From contig CAVVUB010000009.1 of NCBI GenBank assembly GCA_963751335.1, positions 186,001 through 250,000 of the forward strand: a DNA stretch of 64,000 bases, given 5' to 3'. A program made the translations under genes and the position numbers. The notes beneath the pieces were generated by a model, which was given only the letters and a program-made list of their open reading frames with translations, did not search any database and was not told the DNA's origin. The DNA comes from Bog-473 sp963751335. GTDB lineage: Bacteria; Actinomycetota; Acidimicrobiia; Acidimicrobiales; RAAP-2. How positions within the stretch are numbered: position 1 is the first letter of the stretch; the number at the start of each line of letters is the position of its first letter. Positions 41,717 to 54,093 of this stretch are shown here, piece by piece.

Positions 41717-42190
41717 TCATGTGTCGCGCCAGATCTGGTGGACCGGGTGTGGGTCGCCGTGGCCGGTCGTGCGGGTCAGCAGGCAGGAGTCGACCAGCAA
41801 CTCGAAGGCGATCTCTTCGCTCGAGGGCGCCGGAACGCCGAGCGCGGCACGCTCGTCGACGAAGACGTCGCTCAGCACGCTCCGCACGGCCGCATCGGCG
41901 ACGACGAGGACCGAGCCCAGGCAGGAGAAGGCGTCCTCGTCGTCGGGGCAGGGGAACGAGTGCAGGGCGTAGCGCCCGTCACGCCGCAGATCGCGCTGCT
42001 TCGGTCCGGGGACGATGAAAGCGAACATTCCCACCTCGGTCATGATCGGGCACATCGGATGCACCCGTGGCCCACCGTCCGCCCGCGTGGTGGCCAAGAA
42101 ACCGAGCCCGACGCCGAACTGGTAGAGCAGGGCGCGGCCGGCCGTAGCCATGTCGGGCTGGAGGGCCGCGAACTCCGGCCATGTCCTCAC
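41717..42190 (-). CDS. Pyridoxamine 5'-phosphate oxidase-like FMN-binding protein
   Basis: A 157-residue split-barrel flavin-binding protein. GVGLGFLATTRADGGPRVHPMCPIM and FAFIVPGPKQRDLRRDGRYALHSFPCPDDEDAFSC are the barrel strands with the typical phosphate-binding K/R-x-x-D-L segment. Members use FMN, F420 or heme and are hard to tell apart from sequence. GTG 42190 is used since its 17-residue upstream extension is unlike the family. It ends eight bases after the peroxiredoxin gene's stop on the same strand. Confidence 0.75.
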   Translation of the reverse strand: MRTWPEFAALQPDMATAGRALLYQFGVGLGFLATTRADGGPRVHPMCPIMTEVGMFAFIVPGPKQRDLRRDGRYALHSFPCPDDEDAFSCLGSVLVVADAAVRSVLSDVFVDERAALGVPAPSSEEIAFELLVDSCLLTRTTGHGDPHPVHQIWRDT

Positions 42191-42197
42191 GAGCGCG

Positions 42198-42665
42198 CTA
42201 GCCCCCGTCGAACTCCTCGAGCACCTTGGCCGCGTGCCCATCGGCCCGCACGTTGTACCAGGCCCTCTGGACCTTGCCGTTCGGCCCCACCAGGAAGGTG
42301 GAGCGGATGGTGCCGACGGTCTTCTTGCCGTACATCGTCTTCTCGCCCCAGGCGCCGTACTTGTCCATGACCTTCTTGTCGGCGTCGGTGAGCAACGGGA
42401 ACTTCAGCTTGTACTTGGTGCGGAACTTCACGTGCTTCTCTGCCTTGTCCGGCGAGATCCCGAGCACGGCCACCCCGGCCTTCTCGAAGGTCTTGAGGTT
42501 GTCGTTGAACTGGCACGCCTCCTTGGTGCAGCCGGGCGTGTCGTCGGCCGGGTAGAAGTACACGATGACCCGCTGACCCTTGAAATCGGAGAGCTTGACC
42601 GGCTTCCCGTCCTGGTCGGGCAGGGTGAACGCGGGGGCGGTGGCGCCCGCCTCGAGTCTGGCCAT
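42198..42665 (-). CDS. bcp: Thioredoxin-dependent peroxiredoxin, BCP type
   Basis: A 155-residue peroxiredoxin Q that reduces hydroperoxides. Strand-1 motif FTLPDQDGKPVKLSDFKGQRVIVYFYPADDTPGCTKEACQFND contains the peroxidatic Cys (PGCTKEAC, about residue 45) and the resolving Cys five residues later. GTIRSTFLVGPNGKVQRAWYNV is the late conserved strand. It starts from an ATG at 42665 after GAGGAGA. Divergent from the DEAD-box helicase gene. It should act with thioredoxin in the cytoplasm. Confidence 0.93.
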   Translation of the reverse strand: MARLEAGATAPAFTLPDQDGKPVKLSDFKGQRVIVYFYPADDTPGCTKEACQFNDNLKTFEKAGVAVLGISPDKAEKHVKFRTKYKLKFPLLTDADKKVMDKYGAWGEKTMYGKKTVGTIRSTFLVGPNGKVQRAWYNVRADGHAAKVLEEFDGG

Positions 42666-42762
42666 GGTCGTCTCCTCGCGTCGTGGTCCGTCAGCCCGGG
42701 CATCGACCTGTGCCCGCGACGGCTCACTTTGGCACATGAGCCGGACATCCGCCCTGGACTGG

Positions 42763-42798
42763 TACAATGAGGGGTGCGACCACCGGTAGGGGCCGGTG
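42763..42798 (+). promoter_or_regulatory. -10 box and 5'-leader hairpin before the DEAD-box gene
   Basis: TACAAT at 42763-42768 is a good -10 box. Downstream, CACCGG-TAGGGG-CCGGTG at 42781-42798 forms a 6-bp perfect hairpin within the ~90-base leader of the helicase mRNA. Leader structure commonly affects translation of DEAD-box helicase genes, but this is inference. Confidence 0.4.
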
Positions 42799-42865
42799 AG
42801 TCGGGGCCGAACTCCACTGCTCTGGACGGCGCACGGTCCCGCCGCACAACAGAGAGAGTTGGTCC

Positions 42866-44149
42866 ATGTCAATCGAAGCCTTGACCGGCGCGCATGCCGG
42901 GTCCGCCGCGGACGGAGACGCCCTGGGGGACGACACCTACGAGACGGCGAGGACCTTCGAGTCCCTCGGCGTCACCGAAGCACTCACCAAAGCGCTGGCC
43001 GATGAAGGAATCGTCAGCGCTTTTCCAATTCAGGCGCTGACCGTCGCCGACGCCTTGGCCGGCCGCGACGTCTGCGGGAAGGCCAAGACGGGCTCGGGGA
43101 AGACCCTCGCCTTCGGCGTGCCCCTGCTCCAGCGGGCCAAGGCGACCCGCGAGACACAGGCCGGCCGGGAGCCGGCCAGCCGCCCGGCCAAGCCGCTGGC
43201 CCTGGTGCTCCTCCCGACCCGGGAGCTCGCCGTGCAGGTGCACGACGTGCTCATGCCCCTGGCCCGCACCATCGGGTTGCGCACGGTCGCCGTCTACGGC
43301 GGGGCCGACATCGATCGCCAGGTCACGAAGCTCCGCAAGGGCGTGGACCTCGTCATCGCCACACCCGGACGTCTCATCGACCTCGGTGACCGGGGGGAGA
43401 TCGCCGTCGACGAGCTGGAGACCCTCGTCCTCGACGAGGCCGACCGCATGGCCGACATGGGGTTCATGCCCCAGGTCGAGTGGGTGCTGCGCCGCCTCGA
43501 CCACCCGCATCAGACGTTGCTCTTCTCGGCCACCCTCGACGGCGCGGTCGACATGCTGGTCAAGCGCTACCTGACCGACCCCGTCTTCCACGAGGTGGCG
43601 TCGTCCACTCAGACGGTCACCCTGATGGAACACCGCTTCCTCCAGGTGCACCAGATGGACAAGGTCAAAGTTGCGGCGGCGATCTGTCGGGCCCAGGAGA
43701 AGTCACTGCTCTTCGTGCGGACCAAGCGCGGGGCCGATCGCCTCGTCGAGAATCTCGGCAAGGAGGGGATCCGGGCGGCCGCCATTCACGGCGACCTGCG
43801 CCAGACCAACCGTGAGCGCGCCCTGTCCGACTTCTCGAACGGGAAGCTCTCCGTCCTCGTGGCCACCGACGTCGCCGCCCGCGGGCTCCACATCGACGGC
43901 GTCGACGGCGTTCTCCACTACGACCCTCCCGAGGACCACAAGGCCTACCTGCACCGGTCGGGCCGGACGGCCCGGGCCGGGAAGGCCGGCGTCGTGGTGA
44001 GCCTCTCGCTGTGGAACCAGCTCGTCGAGATGGAGGTCATCCAGCGCCGGCTCGGCCTGCGCATCCCCATCGTCGAAATGTTCTCCAACGATCCGCGTCT
44101 GGCCGATCTGGCCGCCTGGACGCCGTTGCCCGAGGAGAGCGTCCTCTGA
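42866..44149 (+). CDS. DEAD-box ATP-dependent RNA helicase
   Basis: A 427-residue helicase that remodels RNA using ATP. Q-motif segment SLGVTEALTKALADEGIVSAFPIQ, Walker A AKTGSGKTLAFGVPL, motif Ia LLPTRELAVQV, motif II VLDEADRMADMGF, motif III SATLDG, motif V VATDVAARGLHIDGVDGVLHYD and motif VI HRSGRTARAG are all present. The first 28 residues and the short C-terminal tail lack RNA-binding repeats. The start ATG 42866 follows AGAGAGA. It may be a cold-response or ribosome-assembly helicase (RhlE/CshA-like). Its end overlaps the PIG-L reading frame by four bases. Confidence 0.93.
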   Translation: MSIEALTGAHAGSAADGDALGDDTYETARTFESLGVTEALTKALADEGIVSAFPIQALTVADALAGRDVCGKAKTGSGKTLAFGVPLLQRAKATRETQAGREPASRPAKPLALVLLPTRELAVQVHDVLMPLARTIGLRTVAVYGGADIDRQVTKLRKGVDLVIATPGRLIDLGDRGEIAVDELETLVLDEADRMADMGFMPQVEWVLRRLDHPHQTLLFSATLDGAVDMLVKRYLTDPVFHEVASSTQTVTLMEHRFLQVHQMDKVKVAAAICRAQEKSLLFVRTKRGADRLVENLGKEGIRAAAIHGDLRQTNRERALSDFSNGKLSVLVATDVAARGLHIDGVDGVLHYDPPEDHKAYLHRSGRTARAGKAGVVVSLSLWNQLVEMEVIQRRLGLRIPIVEMFSNDPRLADLAAWTPLPEESVL

Positions 44150-44901
44150 GCGAGAACGAGTCGGTCCCGCTCTGGTCACCGGGCGACGGCGTGAGCCGCG
44201 TCCTCGTCGTGACCGCACACCCCGATGACGTCGACTTCGGTGCGGCCGGCACCGTGGCCGCCTTCACGGCGGCCGGGCTCGAGGTGACCTATTGCATCGT
44301 CACCAACGGCGACGCCGGCGGCTCGGACCGCTCCATGTCGCGACCCGAGGTGGCCGCGCTCCGCCAGGACGAGCAGCGCGCCGCCGCCGCCGTGGTCGGT
44401 GTGAGTGACGTGCGCTTTCTCGGGCACCCCGACGGCAGGGTCGAGGCCACCCAGGAGCTCCGGCGCGACATCAGCCGGGTCATCCGCCAGGTGCGGCCCG
44501 AGCGCGTGATCACCCAGTCGCCCGAGCGCAATTGGGAGGTCATCTACGCCAGCCACCCCGACCACCTCGCCACCGGCGAGGCCGCCGTCTGCGCCGTCTA
44601 TCCCGACGCCCGCAACCCCTTCGCCCATCCCGAACTGCTCAACGTCGAGCGCCTCGAGCCGTGGACGGTTCCCGAACTCTGGATCATGGGCCCTCCCGGC
44701 ACCGAGAGGATCGCCGTCGCGGTCGAGACGACGGCCACGGTCGAGCGCAAGGTCCAGGCCCTCCTGTCCCACAAGAGCCAGATGACCGACCCCGAGGGCA
44801 TCCGCCAACGCGTGCTCGACTGGTCGCGGGCCGGGGGGGCGACGGCCGGACTTCCCGAGGGGTCGTCGGCCGAGCTGTACCAGGTGACCCGCATCCCCTG
44901 A
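44146..44901 (+). CDS. PIG-L family deacetylase (GlcNAc-type)
   Basis: A 251-residue zinc-dependent deacetylase. RVLVVTAHPDDVDFGAAGTVA holds the AHPDD zinc motif (His, Asp, Asp), and EVIYASHPDHLATGEAA the third ligand HPDH. TNGDAGGSDRSMSRPEV and VRFLGHPDGRV are usual. Related enzymes make mycothiol (MshB), cleave mycothiol conjugates (Mca), or deacetylate other GlcNAc compounds. The start is unclear: no ATG, GTG or TTG lies upstream, so CTG 44146 (CTGA overlapping the helicase stop) may be used; GTG 44191 is the alternative, but loses the conserved WSPGDGVSR. Confidence 0.82.
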   Translation: MSENESVPLWSPGDGVSRVLVVTAHPDDVDFGAAGTVAAFTAAGLEVTYCIVTNGDAGGSDRSMSRPEVAALRQDEQRAAAAVVGVSDVRFLGHPDGRVEATQELRRDISRVIRQVRPERVITQSPERNWEVIYASHPDHLATGEAAVCAVYPDARNPFAHPELLNVERLEPWTVPELWIMGPPGTERIAVAVETTATVERKVQALLSHKSQMTDPEGIRQRVLDWSRAGGATAGLPEGSSAELYQVTRIP

Positions 44902-44908
44902 GCGCGCC

Positions 44909-45631
44909 ATGAGCAAGAGCGATCCGTGGATCGTGCTCCAGCACGTGGCCTTCGAGGGCCCGGGCGCGCTGGGCCCGGCCATCGGCGCCACGGGCGCCCC
45001 CCTTTCCGTCGTCCGCCTCGACCTCGGCCAACCCGTCCCGGCGCCGGCCGACATCGCCGCGATGTCCGGTCTCGTCGCCCTGGGCGGCCCCATGGGCGTG
45101 CACGACGACCTCGAATGGCTCGGACCCGAGCGCGCCCTCCTGCGCGCCGCGGTCGAAAGCGGGTTGCCGGTCCTCGGTGTCTGCCTGGGCGCCCAGCAGC
45201 TGGCTGCCGCACTCGGTGGAGAGGTCATGCGGGGACCAATGCCCGAAGTCGGGATGGGCGAGGTCCACCTGACCGAAGAGGCCTTCGACGACCCGATGTT
45301 CGCCCCCGCGCCGACGCCGCTGCCCTGCGTGCACTGGCACGGCGACACGTTCACCCTCCCCCGGGGTGGGGTCCGGCTGGCCGGCAACGAGTCCTACGAG
45401 AACCAGGCTTTCCGCGTGGGGGAGAAGGCCTACGGCCTCCAGTTCCACATCGAGGTCACGGGCGCCCTCGTGGCGCACTGGGCCCACCACCTGCCGCCCG
45501 GCGTGTTCGTGCGCGCCTCGGACGTCGCCCACGTCAGCCGGGCCGGCGAAGGCATCGTGCGCCGGTTCGTCGCCCTGGCCTCCGCCGACGACACGAATGA
45601 CACGGCCCCCTCCATCGACACCACACCCTGA
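44909..45631 (+). CDS. Class I glutamine amidotransferase-like protein
   Basis: A 240-residue GATase-1 domain protein. VLGVCLGAQQLAAALGGEV has the nucleophile Cys in the GxCxG elbow (about residue 92), HWHGDTFTLP is characteristic, and YGLQFHIEVTG holds the catalytic His. The Glu of the triad is in the IEV. It is the stand-alone GMP-synthase-like type; the ammonia acceptor protein is not adjacent. ATG 44909. It starts seven bases after the PIG-L gene, in the same direction. Confidence 0.88.
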   Translation: MSKSDPWIVLQHVAFEGPGALGPAIGATGAPLSVVRLDLGQPVPAPADIAAMSGLVALGGPMGVHDDLEWLGPERALLRAAVESGLPVLGVCLGAQQLAAALGGEVMRGPMPEVGMGEVHLTEEAFDDPMFAPAPTPLPCVHWHGDTFTLPRGGVRLAGNESYENQAFRVGEKAYGLQFHIEVTGALVAHWAHHLPPGVFVRASDVAHVSRAGEGIVRRFVALASADDTNDTAPSIDTTP

Positions 45632-45637
45632 CGGCGG

Positions 45638-46381
45638 TCAGCCCCGCCGGTTCGCCGCCTCGCCCTCCCCCCGGGCGCCGGGCGCACCCGGTGGTGAAGC
45701 GTCCGCCTCGCCTGCCGTGCCGATCTGGCGCAGCGTGACGCTGACTCGACCGTGGAGTCCGAGATCAGGAGGGGCGGTACCGACGAACACCTTGGGCACA
45801 CCGTGGTAACAGAGACGGGATGGGCCCCCGAACACAAACAGATCGCCGCTGGCCAATCGGACATCTCGGTAAGGACGGCTCGGGTGTTCGTCGTTGCCGA
45901 AGCGAAAGACGCAGCTCTCACCCAGACTGATGGTCACGACGGGCGACCCCGCCCTGATCACCTCGACACCCTCGATCTTGTCCTGGTGAAGTCCCAACTT
46001 CGCCCCTGACTCGTACAGGTTGACGATGGCGGCGTCGTACGGGACGGGTTCGAACCCGGTGGCCCGACACGCTGCGGCGCCCAGCCTCTCGAGCAGGGGC
46101 GGGAACTCCTTCACCGGTGCGCCGTCGTTGTCGTCGCAGGTCCGGCTGTAGCGGTAGGGGAACCAGTGCCAGCCGAGGCACACCGCCCGGGTGGAGAAAG
46201 GTGCGCCGTTGGGCATCTTGGGCCGGCGCAAGCCGGCCGGAGGGGCAGCCCACTCGCGGAAGGCATCAACCAACTCGAGCTGTGCTTCGTGATCCAACCA
46301 CCCCGGCACCCAGGTCGCGCCGGGCGCGATCTCGACCGGTCCCGATGGCTCCTCGGCCAGTGCAAGGCGGAGCTGGGCCAT
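45638..46381 (-). CDS. alkB: AlkB-like alpha-ketoglutarate-dependent dioxygenase
   Basis: A 247-residue Fe(II)/2-oxoglutarate dioxygenase that reverses N-alkyl base damage in DNA. The iron triad is visible: H132 and D134 in NLYESGAKLGLHQDKIE and H193 in RLCYHGVPK. The 2-oxoglutarate arginines are R212 and R218 in GRVSVTLRQ. HWFPYRYSR and PFSTRAVCLGWHW belong to the substrate lid. The Gly/Ala/Pro-rich last 28 residues form a tail. It is convergent with the GATase and downstream of aconitase on the same strand. Confidence 0.92.
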   Translation of the reverse strand: MAQLRLALAEEPSGPVEIAPGATWVPGWLDHEAQLELVDAFREWAAPPAGLRRPKMPNGAPFSTRAVCLGWHWFPYRYSRTCDDNDGAPVKEFPPLLERLGAAACRATGFEPVPYDAAIVNLYESGAKLGLHQDKIEGVEVIRAGSPVVTISLGESCVFRFGNDEHPSRPYRDVRLASGDLFVFGGPSRLCYHGVPKVFVGTAPPDLGLHGRVSVTLRQIGTAGEADASPPGAPGARGEGEAANRRG

Positions 46382-46483
46382 CAGGATGCCCCCTCGTTGC
46401 CGGGCGGACCGATGTCTCGACGCATCACGAAAGTGTGACCACCTTTCGCACCGTCCGCCGGCGGGAATCGGACAGGGCGGTCG

Positions 46484-46562
46484 TTTCCCCCAGTCTTCCC
46501 TTTCCCCCAGGATTCCCTTTCGCCCAGGCGTCCGGCCGTCCAGCCGTCCGGCCGTCCGGCCG
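46484..46562. repeat. Short tandem repeats downstream of aconitase
   Basis: Two 17-bp units TTTCCCCCAGNNTTCCC (46484-46500 and 46501-46517, differing at two bases) are followed by four 8-bp units TCCGGCCG (46531-46562; the second copy has one change, TCCAGCCG). They lie between the alkB start and the aconitase stop. They are simple-sequence-like and have no known function. Confidence 0.7.
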
Positions 46563-46570
46563 GCTGGTGC

Positions 46571-49270
<2,700 letters not shown>

Positions 49271-49398
49271 GCACCCATTCTGCCGTGGCCCGGTGGGGGG
49301 CGCGCCTGTTGGGTCGTCTCGAGTGCGGCGAGCGCCACCCGGGCCCCGTCAGCTCCTTCACACCCTGGTTGTCGGCCCATTCGTAACGACTTCGTAAC

Positions 49399-49414
49399 CG
49401 CAGGTACGCCTGCG
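49399..49414. promoter_or_regulatory. Palindrome CGCAGG-TACG-CCTGCG upstream of the repeat protein
   Basis: A perfect inverted repeat with 6-bp arms and a 4-bp spacer, eight bases before the ATG at 49422. Two direct copies of TTCGTAAC (49380-49387 and 49391-49398) abut it, 11 bases apart. It may be an operator or a leader hairpin. Confidence 0.4.
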
Positions 49415-49421
49415 AGCGGGC

Positions 49422-50861
49422 ATGATCCATCAGGTGCATCGCTCAGGCGGCAGTTCTCTAGACCGGTTTCGCCGCGTCCTGCGCGCCGGGATCGGATCGG
49501 CGGTCCTGGCCGCCCTGCTCGCCCCGGCCCTCGTCCTGTCCGGGGCCGGCCCCGGCACCACCGCGTCCGCCGGCGCGGCCGAGCTGCCCCACGTCTACAA
49601 CGACGGCGGCATCATCGGCTTCGGCAGCGTCACGCACACGGCGCCTGACCTCCCCCAACCGATCAACTCGCCGGTCTTCTCCGGCGTGGCCACGCCTGAC
49701 GGCAACGGCTACCTGCTGGCCAGCGGCGACGGGGGCGTGTTCGCCGAGGGCGATGCCAACTTCGAAGGGTCGGCCGGGGGAATCCCGCTCCAGGGCCCGG
49801 TCGTGGCCATGGCCGTCACGCCCGACGCCAGGGGCTACTGGCTGGGCGCCATCGACGGCGGCGTCTTCGCCTACGGCGACGCTGCCTTCTACGGATCGAT
49901 GGGGTCGAGCCACCTCAACCAACCCATCGTGGGCATGGCCTCGACGCCCGACGGCAAGGGCTACTGGCTGGTGGCGGCCGACGGCGGGATCTTCTCCTAC
50001 GGCGACGCCGGCTTCTACGGCAGCACCGGCAGCATCCGCCTCAACGAGCCCATCGTCGGCATGGCGCCCACCCACGACGGCAAGGGCTACTGGCTGGTGG
50101 CGGCCGACGGCGGGATCTTCGACTACGGCGACGCGCCCTTCTACGGGTCGGCCGGCAGCGAGAACCTTCCCGACTGGGTCGTCGGCATGGTGGCCTCGCC
50201 GGACGGGGGCGGCTACCTGATGGCCACGGCCAACGGGGTCGTCCTGCCCTTCGGCGACGCCAAATCGTTCGGTGGGCTCGTCCTGAACCCGACGGCCACG
50301 CAGATCTCGGGCATCATCGGCAACAACCAGGGCACCGGCTACTGGCTGATCGACCCTCAGGCCTGGCAGTACAGCTTCGACACCACCACGCCCGAGCCCA
50401 AGTTGGCGTGGTCCGACACGATCGACGCGGCTGCCGCCTCGCAGATCGAGCCCGATCCGGACACCCAGGGGCCCTACTGCAACCCGTACGGCCCCTGCGA
50501 GGAGTGGTGTGCGCTCTTCGCCACCTGGGTCTGGCGCCAAGCGGGGATCCCCATTCCGAGTTATGCCTTCACGGGCGACATCTACCAGTGGGCCGCCACC
50601 AACGGTGCCGTGCTGCCGCCGACCGCCCTGCCTGCCGTGGGTGACGCCGTCCTCTACGGCACCGGGCCCTCGAGCACCTCGACCTCGGTGCATGTCGGTC
50701 TTGTGACCCAGGTCTGGCCCGATGGGGCCATCATGACGGTGGCCGGTGACGCCGGGCCCGGCCGCGACGGCTATCTCTCCGTCGCCCTCGACGGGCCGTT
50801 CCTGCCCGCCGACTCGAGCACGTACAACGGCGTGCCCATCTACGCCTTCGCGCAGCCCTAG
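49422..50861 (+). CDS. Secreted 42-residue-repeat protein with C-terminal CHAP/NlpC-like domain
   Basis: A 479-residue secreted protein. An N-terminal signal peptide (FRRVLRAGIGSAVLAALLAPALVLSG) is followed by five beta-type repeats of about 42 residues (residues 79-275): each has P[DH]GxGYWL/L..DGGxFxYGDAxFYGS, with the middle copies nearly identical. The rest (about residue 330 to end) contains a Cys in PCEEWCALFATWVWRQAGIPIP and a His in SVHVGLVTQVW, the catalytic pair expected of a CHAP/NlpC-like peptidoglycan hydrolase. The repeats may bind the wall or a surface polymer. The combination is a strong Acidimicrobiia-type hallmark. Confidence 0.85.
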   Translation: MIHQVHRSGGSSLDRFRRVLRAGIGSAVLAALLAPALVLSGAGPGTTASAGAAELPHVYNDGGIIGFGSVTHTAPDLPQPINSPVFSGVATPDGNGYLLASGDGGVFAEGDANFEGSAGGIPLQGPVVAMAVTPDARGYWLGAIDGGVFAYGDAAFYGSMGSSHLNQPIVGMASTPDGKGYWLVAADGGIFSYGDAGFYGSTGSIRLNEPIVGMAPTHDGKGYWLVAADGGIFDYGDAPFYGSAGSENLPDWVVGMVASPDGGGYLMATANGVVLPFGDAKSFGGLVLNPTATQISGIIGNNQGTGYWLIDPQAWQYSFDTTTPEPKLAWSDTIDAAAASQIEPDPDTQGPYCNPYGPCEEWCALFATWVWRQAGIPIPSYAFTGDIYQWAATNGAVLPPTALPAVGDAVLYGTGPSSTSTSVHVGLVTQVWPDGAIMTVAGDAGPGRDGYLSVALDGPFLPADSSTYNGVPIYAFAQP

Positions 50862-50911
50862 TCCGAGGAGCCCGAGCCCGAGCCCGGGCCGCCCGCCTAG
50901 GCTGCCGAACC

Positions 50912-51130
50912 GTGCCGCTCTACGATTTCCGCTGCTCGACGTGCGAGGCCGTGTTCGACGACCGCCGCCCCATGGCCGAGGCCGACGCCCCGGCCACCTG
51001 TCCCGACGGTCACGTGGGCGCCCGGCGCCTGCTGCCCGTCTTCGCCACGACCGGTCTGGCCGCCGAGCCGGCCGGCGCGTGCGGCGCTCCCGTGGCCGGC
51101 GGCTGCGGGAACGCCTGCGCCTGCTGCTGA
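50912..51130 (+). CDS. FmdB-like zinc-ribbon protein with Cys-rich tail
   Basis: A 72-residue protein opening MPLYDFRCSTCEAVFDD (CxxC), the canonical FmdB/CxxC_CxxC_SSSS ribbon start. The second half of the ribbon is CPDGHVGARRLLP, with Cys and His in place of CxxC. A Gly/Cys-rich tail (CGAPVAGGCGNACACC) ends the chain. It may bind metal, but no partner is known. GTG 50912. It sits between the secreted hydrolase and the lipocalin-like gene, nine bases before the latter. Confidence 0.75.
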   Translation: MPLYDFRCSTCEAVFDDRRPMAEADAPATCPDGHVGARRLLPVFATTGLAAEPAGACGAPVAGGCGNACACC

Positions 51131-51139
51131 GGCCCGCAC

Positions 51140-52243
51140 ATGTCTCTCTCCTCTTGGGACGACTACCCGGTGCACCAGGCGGCCGAGTTCATCGCGCACA
51201 CCGCCACGAGCGACCGAAACTTCTACGACCGCTACTACTTCAACATGCACCCGTGTGACGACGACTGGTTCGCCATCTTCGGCTTCGGCCAGTACCCGAA
51301 CCTGGGCGTGGTCGACGCCTTTCTCGACGTGCGCCTGGGCGGCTTCCAGCACATCGTGCGCTCGTCGGCACCGCTGGTCGATCGGGGTGACGTCTCGGTC
51401 GGCCCCTTTCGCATCGAGGTCATCGAGCCGCTGCGCAAGCTGCGGGTGATCGTCGAGCCGACCGAGGACCACGCCCACATGGACGTCACCTGGGAGGGCC
51501 ACATCCCCGCCGTCGAAGAGCCCCGCCAGTACCTGCGCTCCAAGGGCAAGGTGGTCTTCGACACCCAGCGGCTGGCCCAGACCGGGACCTGGTCGGGCCG
51601 GCTCTCGGTCGGCGGCAACGACCTGGCCGTCACGCCCGAGCGCTGCTGGGGCACCCGCGACCGCTCGTGGGGCGTGCGCCCCGTCGGCGAGCCCGAGACC
51701 GACGGCATCCGTCAGGGCGAGCTCGTCCTGGCCGGCATGTGGAACTACTTCCCCATGCAGTTCGACGACCACGCCCTCATGTACATCTGCCACGAGCGCG
51801 ACGACGGGGAGCGCCCGCTCGTCCAGTCCGAGCGGGTCTGGAGCGATCCGGCCCGAGGCATCGACGACCTCGGGCGTTCCGAGCACGAGCACCATCTGAT
51901 CCCGGGCACCCGCGTCATCGACCACTCGGTCGTGCGCTTCCCGCAGGCCGGCATCGAGGTGGTGTGCCGGCCGCTGCTGGCCAACTACATCTCTGTCGGC
52001 ACGGGCTACGGCATCGACGCCGACTGGCGCCACGGCATGTACCACGGTCCCGAGACGGTGACCCAGGGTCTCGTGCTCGACGTCGAGGAGATCAAGGGGC
52101 TGGCCCAGTACGGCATCGTCGACCACGTCGCCGAGTTCTCCTATGACGGCAACGTCGGCTACGGCCTCTTCGAGCACGGCTTCTTCGGGCCGTACCGCCG
52201 CTACGGGCTCATGGACGGGGCCATGGGGGCGCCCGCCGACTGA
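51140..52243 (+). CDS. Hypothetical protein, DUF7064-like
   Basis: A 367-residue soluble protein without signal peptide or membrane helix. The N-terminus is DRNFYDRYYFNMHPCDDDWFAIFGFGQYPNLGVVDAF; then GDVSVGPFRIEVIEPLRKLRVIVEP, and CWGTRDRSWGVRPVGEPETDG near residue 172. This GTRDRSWGxRP segment recalls actinobacterial proteins of a DUF7064/lipocalin-like type, a tentative recognition. No enzyme motif can be assigned. The following gene is argS. Confidence 0.6.
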   Translation: MSLSSWDDYPVHQAAEFIAHTATSDRNFYDRYYFNMHPCDDDWFAIFGFGQYPNLGVVDAFLDVRLGGFQHIVRSSAPLVDRGDVSVGPFRIEVIEPLRKLRVIVEPTEDHAHMDVTWEGHIPAVEEPRQYLRSKGKVVFDTQRLAQTGTWSGRLSVGGNDLAVTPERCWGTRDRSWGVRPVGEPETDGIRQGELVLAGMWNYFPMQFDDHALMYICHERDDGERPLVQSERVWSDPARGIDDLGRSEHEHHLIPGTRVIDHSVVRFPQAGIEVVCRPLLANYISVGTGYGIDADWRHGMYHGPETVTQGLVLDVEEIKGLAQYGIVDHVAEFSYDGNVGYGLFEHGFFGPYRRYGLMDGAMGAPAD

Positions 52244-52293
52244 CGCACCGGTCGCGGCGCCGGGGGGTGCGCGCGGCCATGCGACAATGAGGG

Positions 52294-54015
<1,722 letters not shown>

Positions 54016-54093
54016 CCCGGCGGGGGTCAGCCCCTATCCTCTGCCCGGCACCGGGACGGCGAGAGACCGTGCCCGTCACGAGGAGCGCGAAAC

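Noticed and set aside
46045..46058. T-arm-like sequence CGGGTTCGAACCCG suggesting a tRNA
   Set aside because: It lies inside the intact alkB reading frame, and no acceptor, D or anticodon stem can be drawn around it.
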